Translations under genes and position numbers: made by a program
Shown here: positions 54,213-62,292 of the stretch, piece by piece
Layout: every line of letters begins with the position of its first letter
How positions within the stretch are numbered: the stretch's first letter is position 1
From: Saccharopolyspora galaxeae
GTDB taxonomy: Bacteria; Actinomycetota; Actinomycetes; Mycobacteriales; Pseudonocardiaceae
Reading direction: 5' to 3'
DNA length: 64,000 bases
NCBI RefSeq assembly: GCF_016526145.1
Contig: NZ_JADDUE010000001.1
Coordinates: 868,001 to 932,000, forward strand
Notes under the pieces: generated by a model
Databases searched by the model: none
The model's input: the letters and a program-made list of their open reading frames with translations, nothing else
Told to the model about the DNA's origin: nothing

Positions 54213-56444
54213 CTAGTCGGTGGCCGGTGTGTCCGAGGAAGACGGGGTGTCGGCGTGACCGGTCGAGTTCGCCTTCCGCCGCCGCGCCTCGCGCAGCCTC
54301 CGCTGCTTCGACCAGTCCGAGGCGCCCGGCTGGCGCTTCGGCAGCGACTCCGGCTTTCCGGTTCCCGTTCGCCCGGGTTCCGGCCGAGGCTCCGCCCGCC
54401 TGGGTTCGGTCGGCCCGCGCCTCCTTCGTCCGGCTTCCGGCCGCTCGGGTTCGGGGTGCTCAGGTTCGGGGTGCTCGGGTTCGGGGTGCTCGGGTTCCGG
54501 GTGCTCGGTATCCGGCCGCCCAGTCTTCGGTGGGACAGTCGCCGCCGGCCCAGCCTCCGCCGGCCCAGCCTCCGGCGGGGTCGCCGCCCCGTCACCGGCA
54601 GGCGCGGCCAGCGCAGCACGTTCGATCTTGACGGTCTTCCAGCTCGCCCCCGATTCCGGCGCGCTCGGCCCGGATCGCGTGCGAACAGCCGGACTTCCGG
54701 CCGCGACCGTCAAGTTCCGGACCGTCGGCTCGTTCAGCGCGGTCCGCCCGCCCGTCGGGTGAGTCTCCGCGGACTCACCGCTCGCTGCGGACGAAAGGAC
54801 CGATGTCGCTGCGGAATCGTCCGCTGCCGCCACCTCAGTGCTATGCGCGGCAACGTCCTTTTCGGTCGCGTCGACAACGAGGCGCAACGCGACCGTCGCT
54901 TCCCCCGCACGACCGGACCGCGAGCCTTCGCGCTCCGCGATGTCCCCGCACGACCCGGCTTTCCCCGCCGACACCGCACCAGGCCTCGGAAACGCCTCGG
55001 TCGACGGCTCCGCGCAAGCGACATCAGCGCCGGACATCGCTGCGCGGTAGGCGATCGATTCGGCGCCGGAATCCGTCGTCTCGTCGGAGTCGGCCGAGAG
55101 CACCGTGGGGAACACCAGCTGTCCCGCCATCGCGCCCGCGGCCGCGAACAGCTCCGCGCGCGCCTGCCTGCCCGCGACGCCGAGCACCAGCAGCCGCGCG
55201 CACGCCCGCTGCTCCGGCGTGAGCCCGTTCAGCAGGTGGTGCAACCGGACCGGCATCTCCGCGGGCAGCGGTGTGCACGGCGAACCGAGCGCGATGGTCA
55301 GCCGCGCAGGCTCGAACGCCAGCCGGTCGGCCGAGACGGCGGTCGCCGCCTGCGCGGCGGGCAGCATGGCGAGTCCGGCGGGAACCACCTTCGCCACGAC
55401 CTCGTGCGGTCCCGGCTGCGGCCCCGGTGAACGAGCCCACCGGTACTGCAACGGCGCGGACGCGATCCAGCCGTCCGGCGGGGCCGCTGCCAGCAGCGGC
55501 AGCGACCGCCGGTCCGGCAGGTGCCGCAACAACGCCGCGAACGGTTGCCACCGCGGATTTCCCCGGTCGTCGCTGACGAACACGAACTCCGGCCGGCCGC
55601 CTGCCTGCCCGCCGTGCCGGATCAGCCCGGCACTGCTGGTGAGTTCCTGCCCGACGAGTTCGGCGAGCCTGCCCAGCCAATCCGCGGTGATCGTGGCCGG
55701 ATCGGCCGGGACGAGCTGCATCCGGTCCCGCAGCGCGCGCGGGAACCGCCGCAGCAGCGCAGCGACCTGGTGCGGCGCGATCGGTTCGCCGCCGGGGGAG
55801 CCGAGCACCAGCCTCGGGTGTTCGGCCGAGACGGCGACCGCGTGGCTGACCACGTCCTCCGCGCTGCTGGCCGAGCCCGAGATCGCCAGCCCCGCCGGAA
55901 CCGGCCGGGTGTGCAGCCCGCCGTCGGTGACGACGCCGCGCGGCAGCTGGTTCTCCCAATCCGGCCGCGGATAGCGGGCACCGTGCAGTTCGCACCGGCG
56001 CCCGCCGGTGAACCGCACCCAGCCGTGGTGGTCGGCACCCGCGAAGATCGAGCCGCCGAGCACGAACGTCACCGGCCCGTCCGGGGCGTAGATCTGCGCG
56101 GCGAACTCGCGGGAGACCTTCTGCGCCAGCGCCCGGCCGCGCCCGTCCACCGCACCGGCCCCGGACATCGCCAGGAACAGCCTCGGTTGGTCCGAAGTGG
56201 ACGGTCGGCGGCGGGCGGCCGCGGTCAGCGCGAGCCTGCAGGCGTGCCGCAACGCCTGGCGGAACGTCCCGGAGCGGATCGCGGGCGCCGAGGCCAGCAC
56301 CAGCCCGTCGCCCGCGGCGACCGGGATCGAGCGGAACAACCGGCGTTCGGCCTCGTCGCCGGTGGATTGCAGGATCAGCACCGTCGCCCCGTGCGGTTCG
56401 ACGGTCAGTTCGCGGACCCGGATCGGGTCGGGTTCTGCTGGCAT
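54213..56444 (-). CDS. Protein of unknown function with disordered C-terminal tail
   Basis: A 743-residue protein if ATG 56444 is used (MPAEPDPIRVRELTVEPHG); the frame extends upstream to 56549, but those 35 residues are Arg/Ala/Pro-rich and look untranslated. Residues 1-440 are a globular alpha/beta region with RLFLAMSGAGAVDGRGRAL, VTFVLGGSIFAG, LPRGVVTDGG and ACARLLVLGVAGRQAR. The remainder is Ala/Glu/Thr/Pro-rich and disordered, with EHPEP repeats (DNA near 54445-54505) and a basic end (RRRRGPTEPRR, RLREARRRK). The sequence does not match a family I can name. It converges on the type VII-associated cluster and may belong to the same locus. No signal peptide or membrane helix is seen. Confidence 0.7.
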   Translation of the reverse strand: MPAEPDPIRVRELTVEPHGATVLILQSTGDEAERRLFRSIPVAAGDGLVLASAPAIRSGTFRQALRHACRLALTAAARRRPSTSDQPRLFLAMSGAGAVDGRGRALAQKVSREFAAQIYAPDGPVTFVLGGSIFAGADHHGWVRFTGGRRCELHGARYPRPDWENQLPRGVVTDGGLHTRPVPAGLAISGSASSAEDVVSHAVAVSAEHPRLVLGSPGGEPIAPHQVAALLRRFPRALRDRMQLVPADPATITADWLGRLAELVGQELTSSAGLIRHGGQAGGRPEFVFVSDDRGNPRWQPFAALLRHLPDRRSLPLLAAAPPDGWIASAPLQYRWARSPGPQPGPHEVVAKVVPAGLAMLPAAQAATAVSADRLAFEPARLTIALGSPCTPLPAEMPVRLHHLLNGLTPEQRACARLLVLGVAGRQARAELFAAAGAMAGQLVFPTVLSADSDETTDSGAESIAYRAAMSGADVACAEPSTEAFPRPGAVSAGKAGSCGDIAEREGSRSGRAGEATVALRLVVDATEKDVAAHSTEVAAADDSAATSVLSSAASGESAETHPTGGRTALNEPTVRNLTVAAGSPAVRTRSGPSAPESGASWKTVKIERAALAAPAGDGAATPPEAGPAEAGPAATVPPKTGRPDTEHPEPEHPEPEHPEPEHPEPERPEAGRRRRGPTEPRRAEPRPEPGRTGTGKPESLPKRQPGASDWSKQRRLREARRRKANSTGHADTPSSSDTPATD
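54445..54505 (-). repeat. 15-bp tandem repeat encoding EHPEP
   Basis: Four near-identical 15-bp units, read on the minus strand as EHPEP (the last one ERPEA), lie within the disordered tail of the surrounding gene. Perfect short-period repeats like this can vary in copy number between strains. Confidence 0.8.
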
Positions 56445-56701
56445 CGGCCCGCTCTCGTTCTCGCGCGCTCGGAGGATCGCGCCGCGGCGCCGCGCCGGGC
56501 TCGGCCGGTCGGCGAGCGGCGGAGAATCGGCTGCGGCGCCCGCGGACACCGCAAGGCAGCAATGATCGCACTACCGACCGCGCGGGCCGCCGGTCGTATC
56601 GCCCCGACGCCTTGTCGCCTAGCGCGACCTGCTCCACTCGGGGCCCTCCGCCGCGGCGCGGTGATCGCATCGGCAACCCGGCGCGGCCGTTCGCGGCCTG
56701 C

Positions 56702-57457
56702 TCACGCGATGTGCTCGGTGGCCCCCTCGGCCTGCGCGCAGCGGCAGCCGGCCGCGGGCTCCCATTCCTTCGTCACGCGCCCGTCGTCGAGCGTGACGAT
56801 CCGATCGGCGTAAGCGGCCGAACGCGGATGGGCGGAGAACAGCACGACCGTCTGGCCGAACTCGTCGGTGCAGCGGCGCAGCACGCGCAGCATGTGCCGC
56901 GCGGTGACGGCGTCCAGCGCCCCGGTCGGTTCGTCGGCCAGCAGCACGTCCGCCCGCTGCACCAGAACCCGCGCCAGCGCGACGCGCTGCTGCTCGGGCC
57001 CGGCCAGCTGGTGCGGCCTGCGCTCCAGCAGTTCCCGCACCTCCAGCGCGTCCAGCACGCGGTCCAACCGCGACCGGTCCGGGCGGCGACCGGAGATGTC
57101 GAACGGCAGCAGCAGGTTGTCCTCCGCGGTCAGCTCCGGCAGCAGGTTGCCGTGCTGGTAGACCACGCCGATCCGGTCCCGGCGGAACTCGGTGAGCTCG
57201 ACCTCGCCGAGCCGCCCGAGGTCGGTGCCGCCGACCCGCACCGCCCCCTCGGTGGGCCTTTCCAACCCGGCCAGGCAGCGCAGCAGCACCGATTTGCCCG
57301 CTCCGGAAGAACCCAGCACGGCGGTGCAATGGCCCGGTTCGGCGCGCAGGCTGATCCCGCGCAGCGCGGTCAGGGCGCGTTCGGTGCCGAACCGCTTGCT
57401 GATCCGTTCGGCGACCGCCCCGCCTCCGCCGAAGTTCGTCGGAGTTGCTCCGGACAC
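56702..57457 (-). CDS. ABC transporter ATP-binding protein (MacB/LolD type)
   Basis: A 251-residue ATPase using GTG 57457, which has GGAGGAGG 5 bases upstream on the minus strand; a longer frame to 57664 is not supported. Walker A is GSSGAGKS, the Q-loop lies in VVYQHGNLLPELTAEDN, Walker B is VLLADEPTGALD, and the H-loop is FSAHPRS. The signature is LAGPEQQRVALAR rather than LSGGQQQRVALAR, so the Ser and both Gly that contact the ATP gamma-phosphate are altered. The ADEPTG.LD arrangement places it in the MacB/LolD/FtsE-like group. No permease gene is adjacent, so it is an orphan. Three cysteines in all, two in a C-terminal CRC segment, are unusual. It may have reduced ATPase activity. Confidence 0.85.
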   Translation of the reverse strand: MSGATPTNFGGGGAVAERISKRFGTERALTALRGISLRAEPGHCTAVLGSSGAGKSVLLRCLAGLERPTEGAVRVGGTDLGRLGEVELTEFRRDRIGVVYQHGNLLPELTAEDNLLLPFDISGRRPDRSRLDRVLDALEVRELLERRPHQLAGPEQQRVALARVLVQRADVLLADEPTGALDAVTARHMLRVLRRCTDEFGQTVVLFSAHPRSAAYADRIVTLDDGRVTKEWEPAAGCRCAQAEGATEHIA

Positions 57458-57989
57458 AACGTCCTCCTCGCGTTCGTTCGATCCGGCGCGCCACCGCGCC
57501 TGGCCCGGACCACGGTCCTCTGCCGCAGTGCAGGCGGGGATCGGTCCTTCGGCCGGAAGAGCCGGACTTTCCGCCACTGCGCGGCTCTGCCACCCGTGGG
57601 ACGCGCGGCCCGCGCGGACGTTGTCGTCGACCGGATGACCTAGGCCGAAAAGCCGCATGCGCACTGCTGGTCAGCGGCGACCGCGCACGCAGGCACCGCT
57701 GTCCTTCTGCGGGGAATGCACTGAAAAGTCGGAGCGGGGCCGCGGGCGACTCGTCCCGCGGCCCCGTCGCCGCACCGCACTCGGGGTGCTTCTCCGGGCC
57801 GTGCCACCGCGCGGGGCCGCAGCAGCGGCGGCCGCGAACGCGCGGGCGATTCGTACCGGCCGCGGCTCCACGCACTTCGGGGGGTTCGGGGCTGGGAGTC
57901 GCGGCGGGTGCGGGCAGGCACCGGGATCGGAACGGGGGGGGTGTGGTGGGGAGGTCCTGCAAACCTCCGGCTTGCGATGGCGCCCGGGC
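57458..57989. other. 532-bp gene-free region between minus-strand genes
   Basis: No believable gene is present on either strand. The right part contains a strong stem-loop (57735-57766, listed separately) downstream of the gene ending at 57990. The left part is presumably the promoter region of the ABC ATPase gene; no clear -10/-35 pair was identified. Confidence 0.5.
57735..57766 (-). terminator. Strong GC stem-loop terminator
   Basis: GGGGCCGCGGG at 57736-57746 pairs perfectly with CCCGCGGCCCC at 57755-57765 around an 8-nt loop, and one more C-G pair extends the stem to 12 bp. On the minus strand the stem is followed within 9 bases by a short CTTTTC run. It would end transcription of the regulator/DUF397/small-protein cluster to the right. 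Confidence 0.7.
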
Positions 57990-58346
57990 TCAGGCCGAGG
58001 CGGCCAGCCAGGTCGACCGTCCCGCTCGGGTGGGGACCCAGCATCCGCCGGCCTGCCCGGAGTGTTCCGGTTCCGGGTCGGCCAGTTCCAGCGCCTCTGC
58101 GATGACCTCGTCGGCCGGACCCACGGTGCGCCACAGCACGGTCTTGGGGAACAGCACGTCCGGTTCCTCGCCCGGGATGCGCGCCGCGTCGGCGTCGTCC
58201 TCGCCGTATAGCTGCACGATGTCGATCACGCCGTGGTGCGCCCGGATCCCGACGACGGCGATCAGCGAGCCGTCGGAGGCCCGGGGATGGGCGAAGTGGA
58301 AGTCGCGGGCGATCAGTGCCTGCAAGCCGTCCGTTATCTCTTTCAT
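57990..58346 (-). CDS. Conserved hypothetical protein in a DUF397 cluster
   Basis: A 118-residue soluble protein, ATG at 58346. It has DFHFAHPRASDGSLIAVVGI, RAHHGVIDIVQLYGEDDADA, ARIPGEEPDVLFPK and VLWRTVGPADEVIAEAL. I recognise this as a type of small conserved actinobacterial protein without known function that often accompanies XRE/DUF397 genes. It lies 59 bp after the DUF397 gene on the same strand, so the two are probably co-transcribed. No signal peptide or membrane segment. Confidence 0.7.
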   Translation of the reverse strand: MKEITDGLQALIARDFHFAHPRASDGSLIAVVGIRAHHGVIDIVQLYGEDDADAARIPGEEPDVLFPKTVLWRTVGPADEVIAEALELADPEPEHSGQAGGCWVPTRAGRSTWLAASA

Positions 58347-58405
58347 GACGCCACCGAGGGTTGTGCGAGAGGGCTGGTCGGAGCTGTTGCGGGCGCCAGG
58401 CGGGT

Positions 58406-58642
58406 TCAGACGATCAGGTCGTCGAACTCGCCGTCCTTGGCACCCGACAGGAAGGCCGCGATCTCATCTCGGGTGTAGATCAGCGCGGGGCCGTCGGGGT
58501 AGCGGGAGTTCCGCACGGCGATCTCGCCGTCGAGCAGCGACGCCAGTTCGACGCAGTTGCCGACCGAGCCGCTGTAGGCGCTCTTGCGCCAGGCCGCCTC
58601 GGGCACGTGCTGTGCGGTCATTCCGTTGCGGATCTCCGGCAT
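58406..58642 (-). CDS. DUF397 domain-containing protein
   Basis: A 78-residue protein from ATG 58642; ATG 58621 is an alternative that would give 71 residues. It has WRKSAYSGSVGNCVELASL, EIAVRNSRYPDGPALIYTRD and IAAFLSGAKDGEFDDL, the complete pattern of DUF397. Such proteins are paired with XRE regulators of the Scr1 type throughout actinomycetes and act in regulation or as toxin-antitoxin-like partners. Its XRE partner lies upstream on the same strand, 267 bp away. The gap contains two palindromic sites, so this gene probably has its own regulated promoter. Confidence 0.85.
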   Translation of the reverse strand: MPEIRNGMTAQHVPEAAWRKSAYSGSVGNCVELASLLDGEIAVRNSRYPDGPALIYTRDEIAAFLSGAKDGEFDDLIV

Positions 58643-58669
58643 CGAAGTACCCAGCCTTTCCCCGACTTG

Positions 58670-58748
58670 CTTGCAACGACCATCTGCACGTGCATCCGGT
58701 CGTGCAAGGACCGTATCACTGAACAATGGAATGATGAATGCACGTGCA
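58670..58748 (-). promoter_or_regulatory. Pair of TGCACGTGCA palindromes upstream of the DUF397 gene
   Basis: Perfect 10-bp palindromes TGCACGTGCA occur at 58685-58694 and 58739-58748, 54 bp apart (about five helical turns). The nearer one is the centre of a larger imperfect inverted repeat, with CTTGCAACGACC at 58670-58681 and GGTCGTGCAAG at 58698-58708. The position 28-110 bp upstream of the DUF397 start suits an operator, perhaps for the neighbouring XRE regulator. Confidence 0.5.
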
Positions 58749-58909
58749 GGCGCACGACTAGCCGGGGTGGTCACGATCCGGTGGTTATTGATCACGCACT
58801 GCGGTCGGCGATCCGACCGAATCCCAGATTAATCCTGCTCGGCCGATCGATTGTGTTCGCGCGAGGTAACGCAGCGAAGCTCAGGCCTGCGGAACGTGTG
58901 AGGTAAATC

Positions 58910-59818
58910 TCAGTCGAGGAGGTTCTTGCGGGCTGCTTGCAAGGTCTTGCGAGTGGCCTCCGGGGTCTGCGCGTCCACGGCGAGCCGGTGGCTGACCTTG
59001 CTGTAGATCTCCACGTCTTCCGGCTTGTCCAGGTAGAGCGCGCCGCAGAGGTGCTCCAGGTACACGATGTCCGGGATCTCCGGCTCGGCGAAGCGCAGGA
59101 TGGAGAACGCGCCCTCGGCACCGGAGCGGCCCAGATCGAACGGCAGGACCTGCAACGACACGGTGGCCAGCTTGGTGATCTCCAGCAGGTGTTCGATCTG
59201 CTCGCGCAGCACCGCGCGGCCGCCGATCGGGCGGTGCAGCACCGACTCGTCGATCACCGCCCACAACTTCGGCGCGTTCGGCTGGTTGAACAGCCGCTGG
59301 CGGTACATCCGCAGGCCGACCCGGCGATCCACCTCTTCGTCCACGGCCTCCGGCATTCCCTGGCTGGCGATCGCGCGGGCGTACGCCTCGGTTTGCAGCA
59401 AGCCGGGGACGAACTGGATCTCGTAGGTCTGGATCCGGGAAGCCGACTCCTCCAGTCCCACGTAGTCCTGGAACCAGGACGGGACGAGGTCGCTGTAGCG
59501 GTGCCACCAGCCGGGCTGGTTGGATTGGCGGACCATTTCGAGGAACGTCGCGCGCTCGGTCTCGTCGGCCACGCCGTAGAGGGTGAGCAGATCGGCGACG
59601 TCGCGCTCCTTGAAGCCGACGCGGCCGAGCTCCAGCCTGCTGATCTTGGAGCCGGAGCCGCGGATCTCGTAGCCCGCGTCGTCCCGGGAGATGCCGCTGG
59701 CCTCGCGCAACCTGCGCAGCTGGCCCCCCAGCACCAGGCGACGAGCGGTGGGGCCGCTGCCCGCGGCTCCATCCGTGGTCACGTCCAGACCTCCCGCATT
59801 CCGCACGGTCGTTCCCAT
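58910..59818 (-). CDS. XRE-family regulator, Scr1/DUF5753 type
   Basis: A 302-residue protein from ATG 59818 (MGTTVRNAGG); GTG 59824 two codons earlier is also possible. Residues 30-90 form a helix-turn-helix: LGGQLRRLREASGISRDDAG, GSGSKISRLELGRVGFKERD. The remainder is the DUF5753 region with PGWWHRYSDLVPSWFQDYVG, IQFVPGLLQTEAYARAI, RRVGLRMYRQRLF and DIVYLEHLCGALYLD. This two-part architecture is typical of actinobacterial regulators paired with DUF397 proteins. The DUF397 partner follows downstream on the same strand. The gene diverges from exodeoxyribonuclease III. Confidence 0.9.
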   Translation of the reverse strand: MGTTVRNAGGLDVTTDGAAGSGPTARRLVLGGQLRRLREASGISRDDAGYEIRGSGSKISRLELGRVGFKERDVADLLTLYGVADETERATFLEMVRQSNQPGWWHRYSDLVPSWFQDYVGLEESASRIQTYEIQFVPGLLQTEAYARAIASQGMPEAVDEEVDRRVGLRMYRQRLFNQPNAPKLWAVIDESVLHRPIGGRAVLREQIEHLLEITKLATVSLQVLPFDLGRSGAEGAFSILRFAEPEIPDIVYLEHLCGALYLDKPEDVEIYSKVSHRLAVDAQTPEATRKTLQAARKNLLD

Positions 59819-59905
59819 GGACACTTCGTCGTGCCGTCGGCACTGTCCGTTACCCAGGTTCCGGATTATCCACCGTCCGGATGACCCAAGATCCAGACGG
59901 CGAAG

Positions 59906-59940
59906 TCTAGCCCATCATGCCCTACCGGTTGCACCGGTTG
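59906..59940 (-). promoter_or_regulatory. ACCGGTTG direct repeat and possible -10 before the XRE gene
   Basis: ACCGGTTG occurs at 59924-59931 and 59933-59940 with a 9-bp period. Read on the minus strand, a TAGACT hexamer at 59906-59911 could be a -10 element about 90 bp upstream of the XRE start, with the repeats over its -35 region. This would suit a repressor site; no -35 consensus is clear. Confidence 0.3.
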
Positions 59941-60061
59941 TAAAGCGTTCGAGCAGGTCGCAGGCGGCATGATCAACAAGTGCGATGTTGCGCACATCCC
60001 CGCGGGTGGTTCGTTCCGGCGGCGCAACGGCCCTGCGGTGGGGATCGTTAGGCTCGGGCCC

Positions 60062-60862
60062 GTGCTCACCGTCTCGACCGTGAACGTCAATGGATTGCGG
60101 GCCGCCGCCAAGAAGGGCTTCGTCGAATGGCTGGCAGGCACCGGCGCCGACGTGATCTGCCTGCAGGAGACCCGGGCGGAACCGGACCAGCTCACCGCTT
60201 CCGTCCGCGAACCCGAGGGCTGGCACACCGTGCTGGCGCCCAGTTCCGCCAAGGGCCGAAGTGGCGTGGCGGTGTATTCGCGGGCGCGGCCGGAGAGTTC
60301 CCGCGTCGGTTTCGGCAGCGCGGAATTCGACGACAGCGGCCGCTACGTCGAAGTGGAGCTGCCCGAAGTCGTGGTCGCCAGCCTGTACTTGCCCAGCGGC
60401 GAGGTCGGCACTGCGCGTCAGGACGAGAAGGAACGCTTCATGGCGGAATTCCTGCCGCACCTGGACGCGCTGCGCACCCGCGCGGCGGAAGGCGGCAAGG
60501 AAGTGCTGGTGTGCGGCGACTGGAACATCGCGCACCGCGAGGTGGACCTGAAGAACTGGAAGGCGAACCGCAAGAACGCCGGGTTCTTGCCGGAGGAGCG
60601 GGCCTGGATGGACCGCGTCTTCGACGAACTCGGCTACGTCGACGTCGTCCGTTCGCTGCACCCGGAAGGCCCCGGCCCGTACTCGTGGTGGTCCTACCGC
60701 GGCAAGGCGTTCGACAACGACTCCGGCTGGCGGATCGACTACCAGGCCGCCACCCCGGGCCTGGCCGCTCGCGCCTCCGAGGCGTGGGTGGAACGGGCTC
60801 CGAGCTACGACAAGCGCTGGAGCGATCACGCCCCGGTGACGGTGACCTTCGACCAGCCTTGA
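60062..60862 (+). CDS. xth: Exodeoxyribonuclease III
   Basis: A 266-residue protein starting at GTG 60062 (VLTVSTVNVNGLRAA), which matches the usual start of the family; the frame runs back to 59969 but those residues are not family-like. Motifs of the Mg-dependent exonuclease III / AP endonuclease fold are all present: NVNGLRAA, CLQETRAE with the metal-binding Glu, GDWNIAH, SYRGKAFDNDSGWRIDY and the C-terminal SDHAPV with the catalytic His. The enzyme removes 3' nucleotides from duplex DNA and cleaves abasic sites in base-excision repair. It stands alone, divergent from the XRE gene, and its TGA directly abuts the stop of the convergent gene. Confidence 0.95.
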   Translation: MLTVSTVNVNGLRAAAKKGFVEWLAGTGADVICLQETRAEPDQLTASVREPEGWHTVLAPSSAKGRSGVAVYSRARPESSRVGFGSAEFDDSGRYVEVELPEVVVASLYLPSGEVGTARQDEKERFMAEFLPHLDALRTRAAEGGKEVLVCGDWNIAHREVDLKNWKANRKNAGFLPEERAWMDRVFDELGYVDVVRSLHPEGPGPYSWWSYRGKAFDNDSGWRIDYQAATPGLAARASEAWVERAPSYDKRWSDHAPVTVTFDQP

Positions 60863-61960
60863 TCAGCAGGGGAGCAGTCGCTGTACTGCGTCCAGTCGGG
60901 CGTCGGTCCGGGCGGACGGCATCGCTGAGCTGTAGGAGCGGCCACGCTCCAGGGCTTCCCGTGCAGCGTCGAACTCGCCTGCCCGTGCGTGGGATTCGGC
61001 GAGCCAGGAGAGGTAGAGGGCTACCTCCCGGGCGTGCTCAGCGGGGTACGTGGCGATGGCGGAGGACAGCAGCGGCGCCGCCTTGTCGGGTTTGCCGAGT
61101 TCGATCAGGCAGCGTCCCGCCATGACGTCGATCTCGGCTCTGTTGAGCCAATACACCCACTCCGGTTCATCCGCCCCGCGCCGTTCATAGGTGTCATCGA
61201 CCATGTCCAGTGTTCGCCAGGTGGCTTCGATGTCTCCGGCCTTGGCGGACGCCCATGCGACACGTTCCAGCAAGAGCGCGCGGACCAGCGGAGTAGCTTC
61301 CTGCGCTCCCATAATCGCGGTGCGAGCGAGCAGCGCAGCGTCCGCGGGATTACCGACGTTCGCTATTTGGTAGCTGAGGCTGGATAGGAGTTGGGCTCCT
61401 AGAACCTTGTCGCGGGCCTCATTCGCCGCTGCGACACCTGAAAGGTAGAAGCGCTCTGCCTGCCGGTATTCGCCCGCGTCACTGGCTACCCAGCCTGCTA
61501 GCTGGGCCAGCTCTCCCACTGCGGTGAACAGCCTCCGGCCGACAGGTTCTGTGAAGCTCGCTGAGCGGATCAGGCTCTCCGCCTCGCCCAGTTCCTTGAA
61601 GATGACCGGGCCTAGCTCATCGCTGCTCACCGTGTCGTCAAGGTATCTCAGATCCACTACGCGAGCTTCTAGCTCGCTGGCGAGGGAATTGCCGACCTTC
61701 CGGCCCGAACGGGTGTGCACGGCCATCGGAGAGGTCGAAACAAGCCACTCGTGCGCGACACGGAGCGGGTCTCCTGGAGCAGGGCTCAGCGGCATCCCTA
61801 GTGCCTGCTCGTACGCAGCCACCACGTCGGGAACGGCTGAGCGCTTACCGGTCTCGACCATCGAGAGATGAGCCTTGGTGAAGTGCGTCCGCTCAGCCTT
61901 GCGGTTCAGGCTCAGCCCTGCTGCCTCCCGCGCGGCGCGGAGATCTGCTCCAGTGCTCAC
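60863..61960 (-). CDS. XRE-family regulator with TPR-like C-terminal region
   Basis: A 365-residue protein from GTG 61960, with AAGGGGGAG as ribosome site. Residues 5-58 form a helix-turn-helix (LRAAREAAGLSLNRKAERTH, KAHLSMVETGKRS, YEQALG). From about residue 130 onward there are paired helices resembling tetratricopeptide repeats (GEYRQAERFYLSGVAAA, LGKPDKAAPLLSSAIATY, GEFDAAREALERG), which usually bind a peptide or small ligand. Codon usage is less G/C-biased than its neighbours (CTA, AGG, ATA appear), suggesting acquisition by transfer. Its stop abuts that of exodeoxyribonuclease III. It is divergent from a small possibly broken gene at 62056. Confidence 0.88.
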   Translation of the reverse strand: MSTGADLRAAREAAGLSLNRKAERTHFTKAHLSMVETGKRSAVPDVVAAYEQALGMPLSPAPGDPLRVAHEWLVSTSPMAVHTRSGRKVGNSLASELEARVVDLRYLDDTVSSDELGPVIFKELGEAESLIRSASFTEPVGRRLFTAVGELAQLAGWVASDAGEYRQAERFYLSGVAAANEARDKVLGAQLLSSLSYQIANVGNPADAALLARTAIMGAQEATPLVRALLLERVAWASAKAGDIEATWRTLDMVDDTYERRGADEPEWVYWLNRAEIDVMAGRCLIELGKPDKAAPLLSSAIATYPAEHAREVALYLSWLAESHARAGEFDAAREALERGRSYSSAMPSARTDARLDAVQRLLPC

Positions 61961-61969
61961 GGCTCCCCC

Positions 61970-61987
61970 TTGTGAACCCTTGTGAAC
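61970..61987 (-). promoter_or_regulatory. TTGTGAAC direct repeat next to the XRE/TPR start
   Basis: TTGTGAAC occurs at 61970-61977 and 61980-61987, exactly one DNA turn (10 bp) apart, only 10-27 bases upstream of the GTG start of the regulator. Such same-face direct repeats suit cooperative binding by an autoregulating XRE protein. The overlap with the leader region would let it block translation or transcription initiation. Confidence 0.45.
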
Positions 61988-62055
61988 GGCTAAACCCTAC
62001 CGCGCACGGCGCGTGACTCCGAAACTACTTACAGGACGGGCCGTCGAAAGGAGTC

Positions 62056-62233
62056 ATGCCGGAATTTGCAGGGTCCGGATCTATCTCTGATCCCGTTGAA
62101 CCAACTCGAAGGCGCAGCGCGGGCGATCATCCGCGAAGCGCTGGATCCAGAAGGGTTGAGCATCCCTGAGCGCGAGCTACGAAAGCGGATTGTTGCCTTG
62201 GGGCGGCTCTATGAGTTGAAAGAGGTGAACTGA
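62056..62233 (+). pseudogene. Small helical protein gene with apparent frameshift
   Basis: ATG 62056 has an excellent AAAGGAG ribosome site and encodes MPEFAGSGSISDP, but this frame then turns into a Ser/Arg-rich sequence and stops after 37 codons. In another frame the DNA from about 62090 to the TGA at 62231-62233 encodes a protein-like helical sequence: LNQLEGAARAII, then EALDPEGLSIPERELRKRIV and ALGRLYELKEVN. The two parts together look like one small protein broken by a one-base shift. It is divergent from the XRE/TPR gene and shares its unusual codon composition. Alternatively the second part starts independently from the TTG at 62066. Confidence 0.35.
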
Positions 62234-62292
62234 GCCTGGTCACTTTCCATGCTGACCAGCCGATCCCCCTTCAGCGCTTTCGGGAGGAGCAA

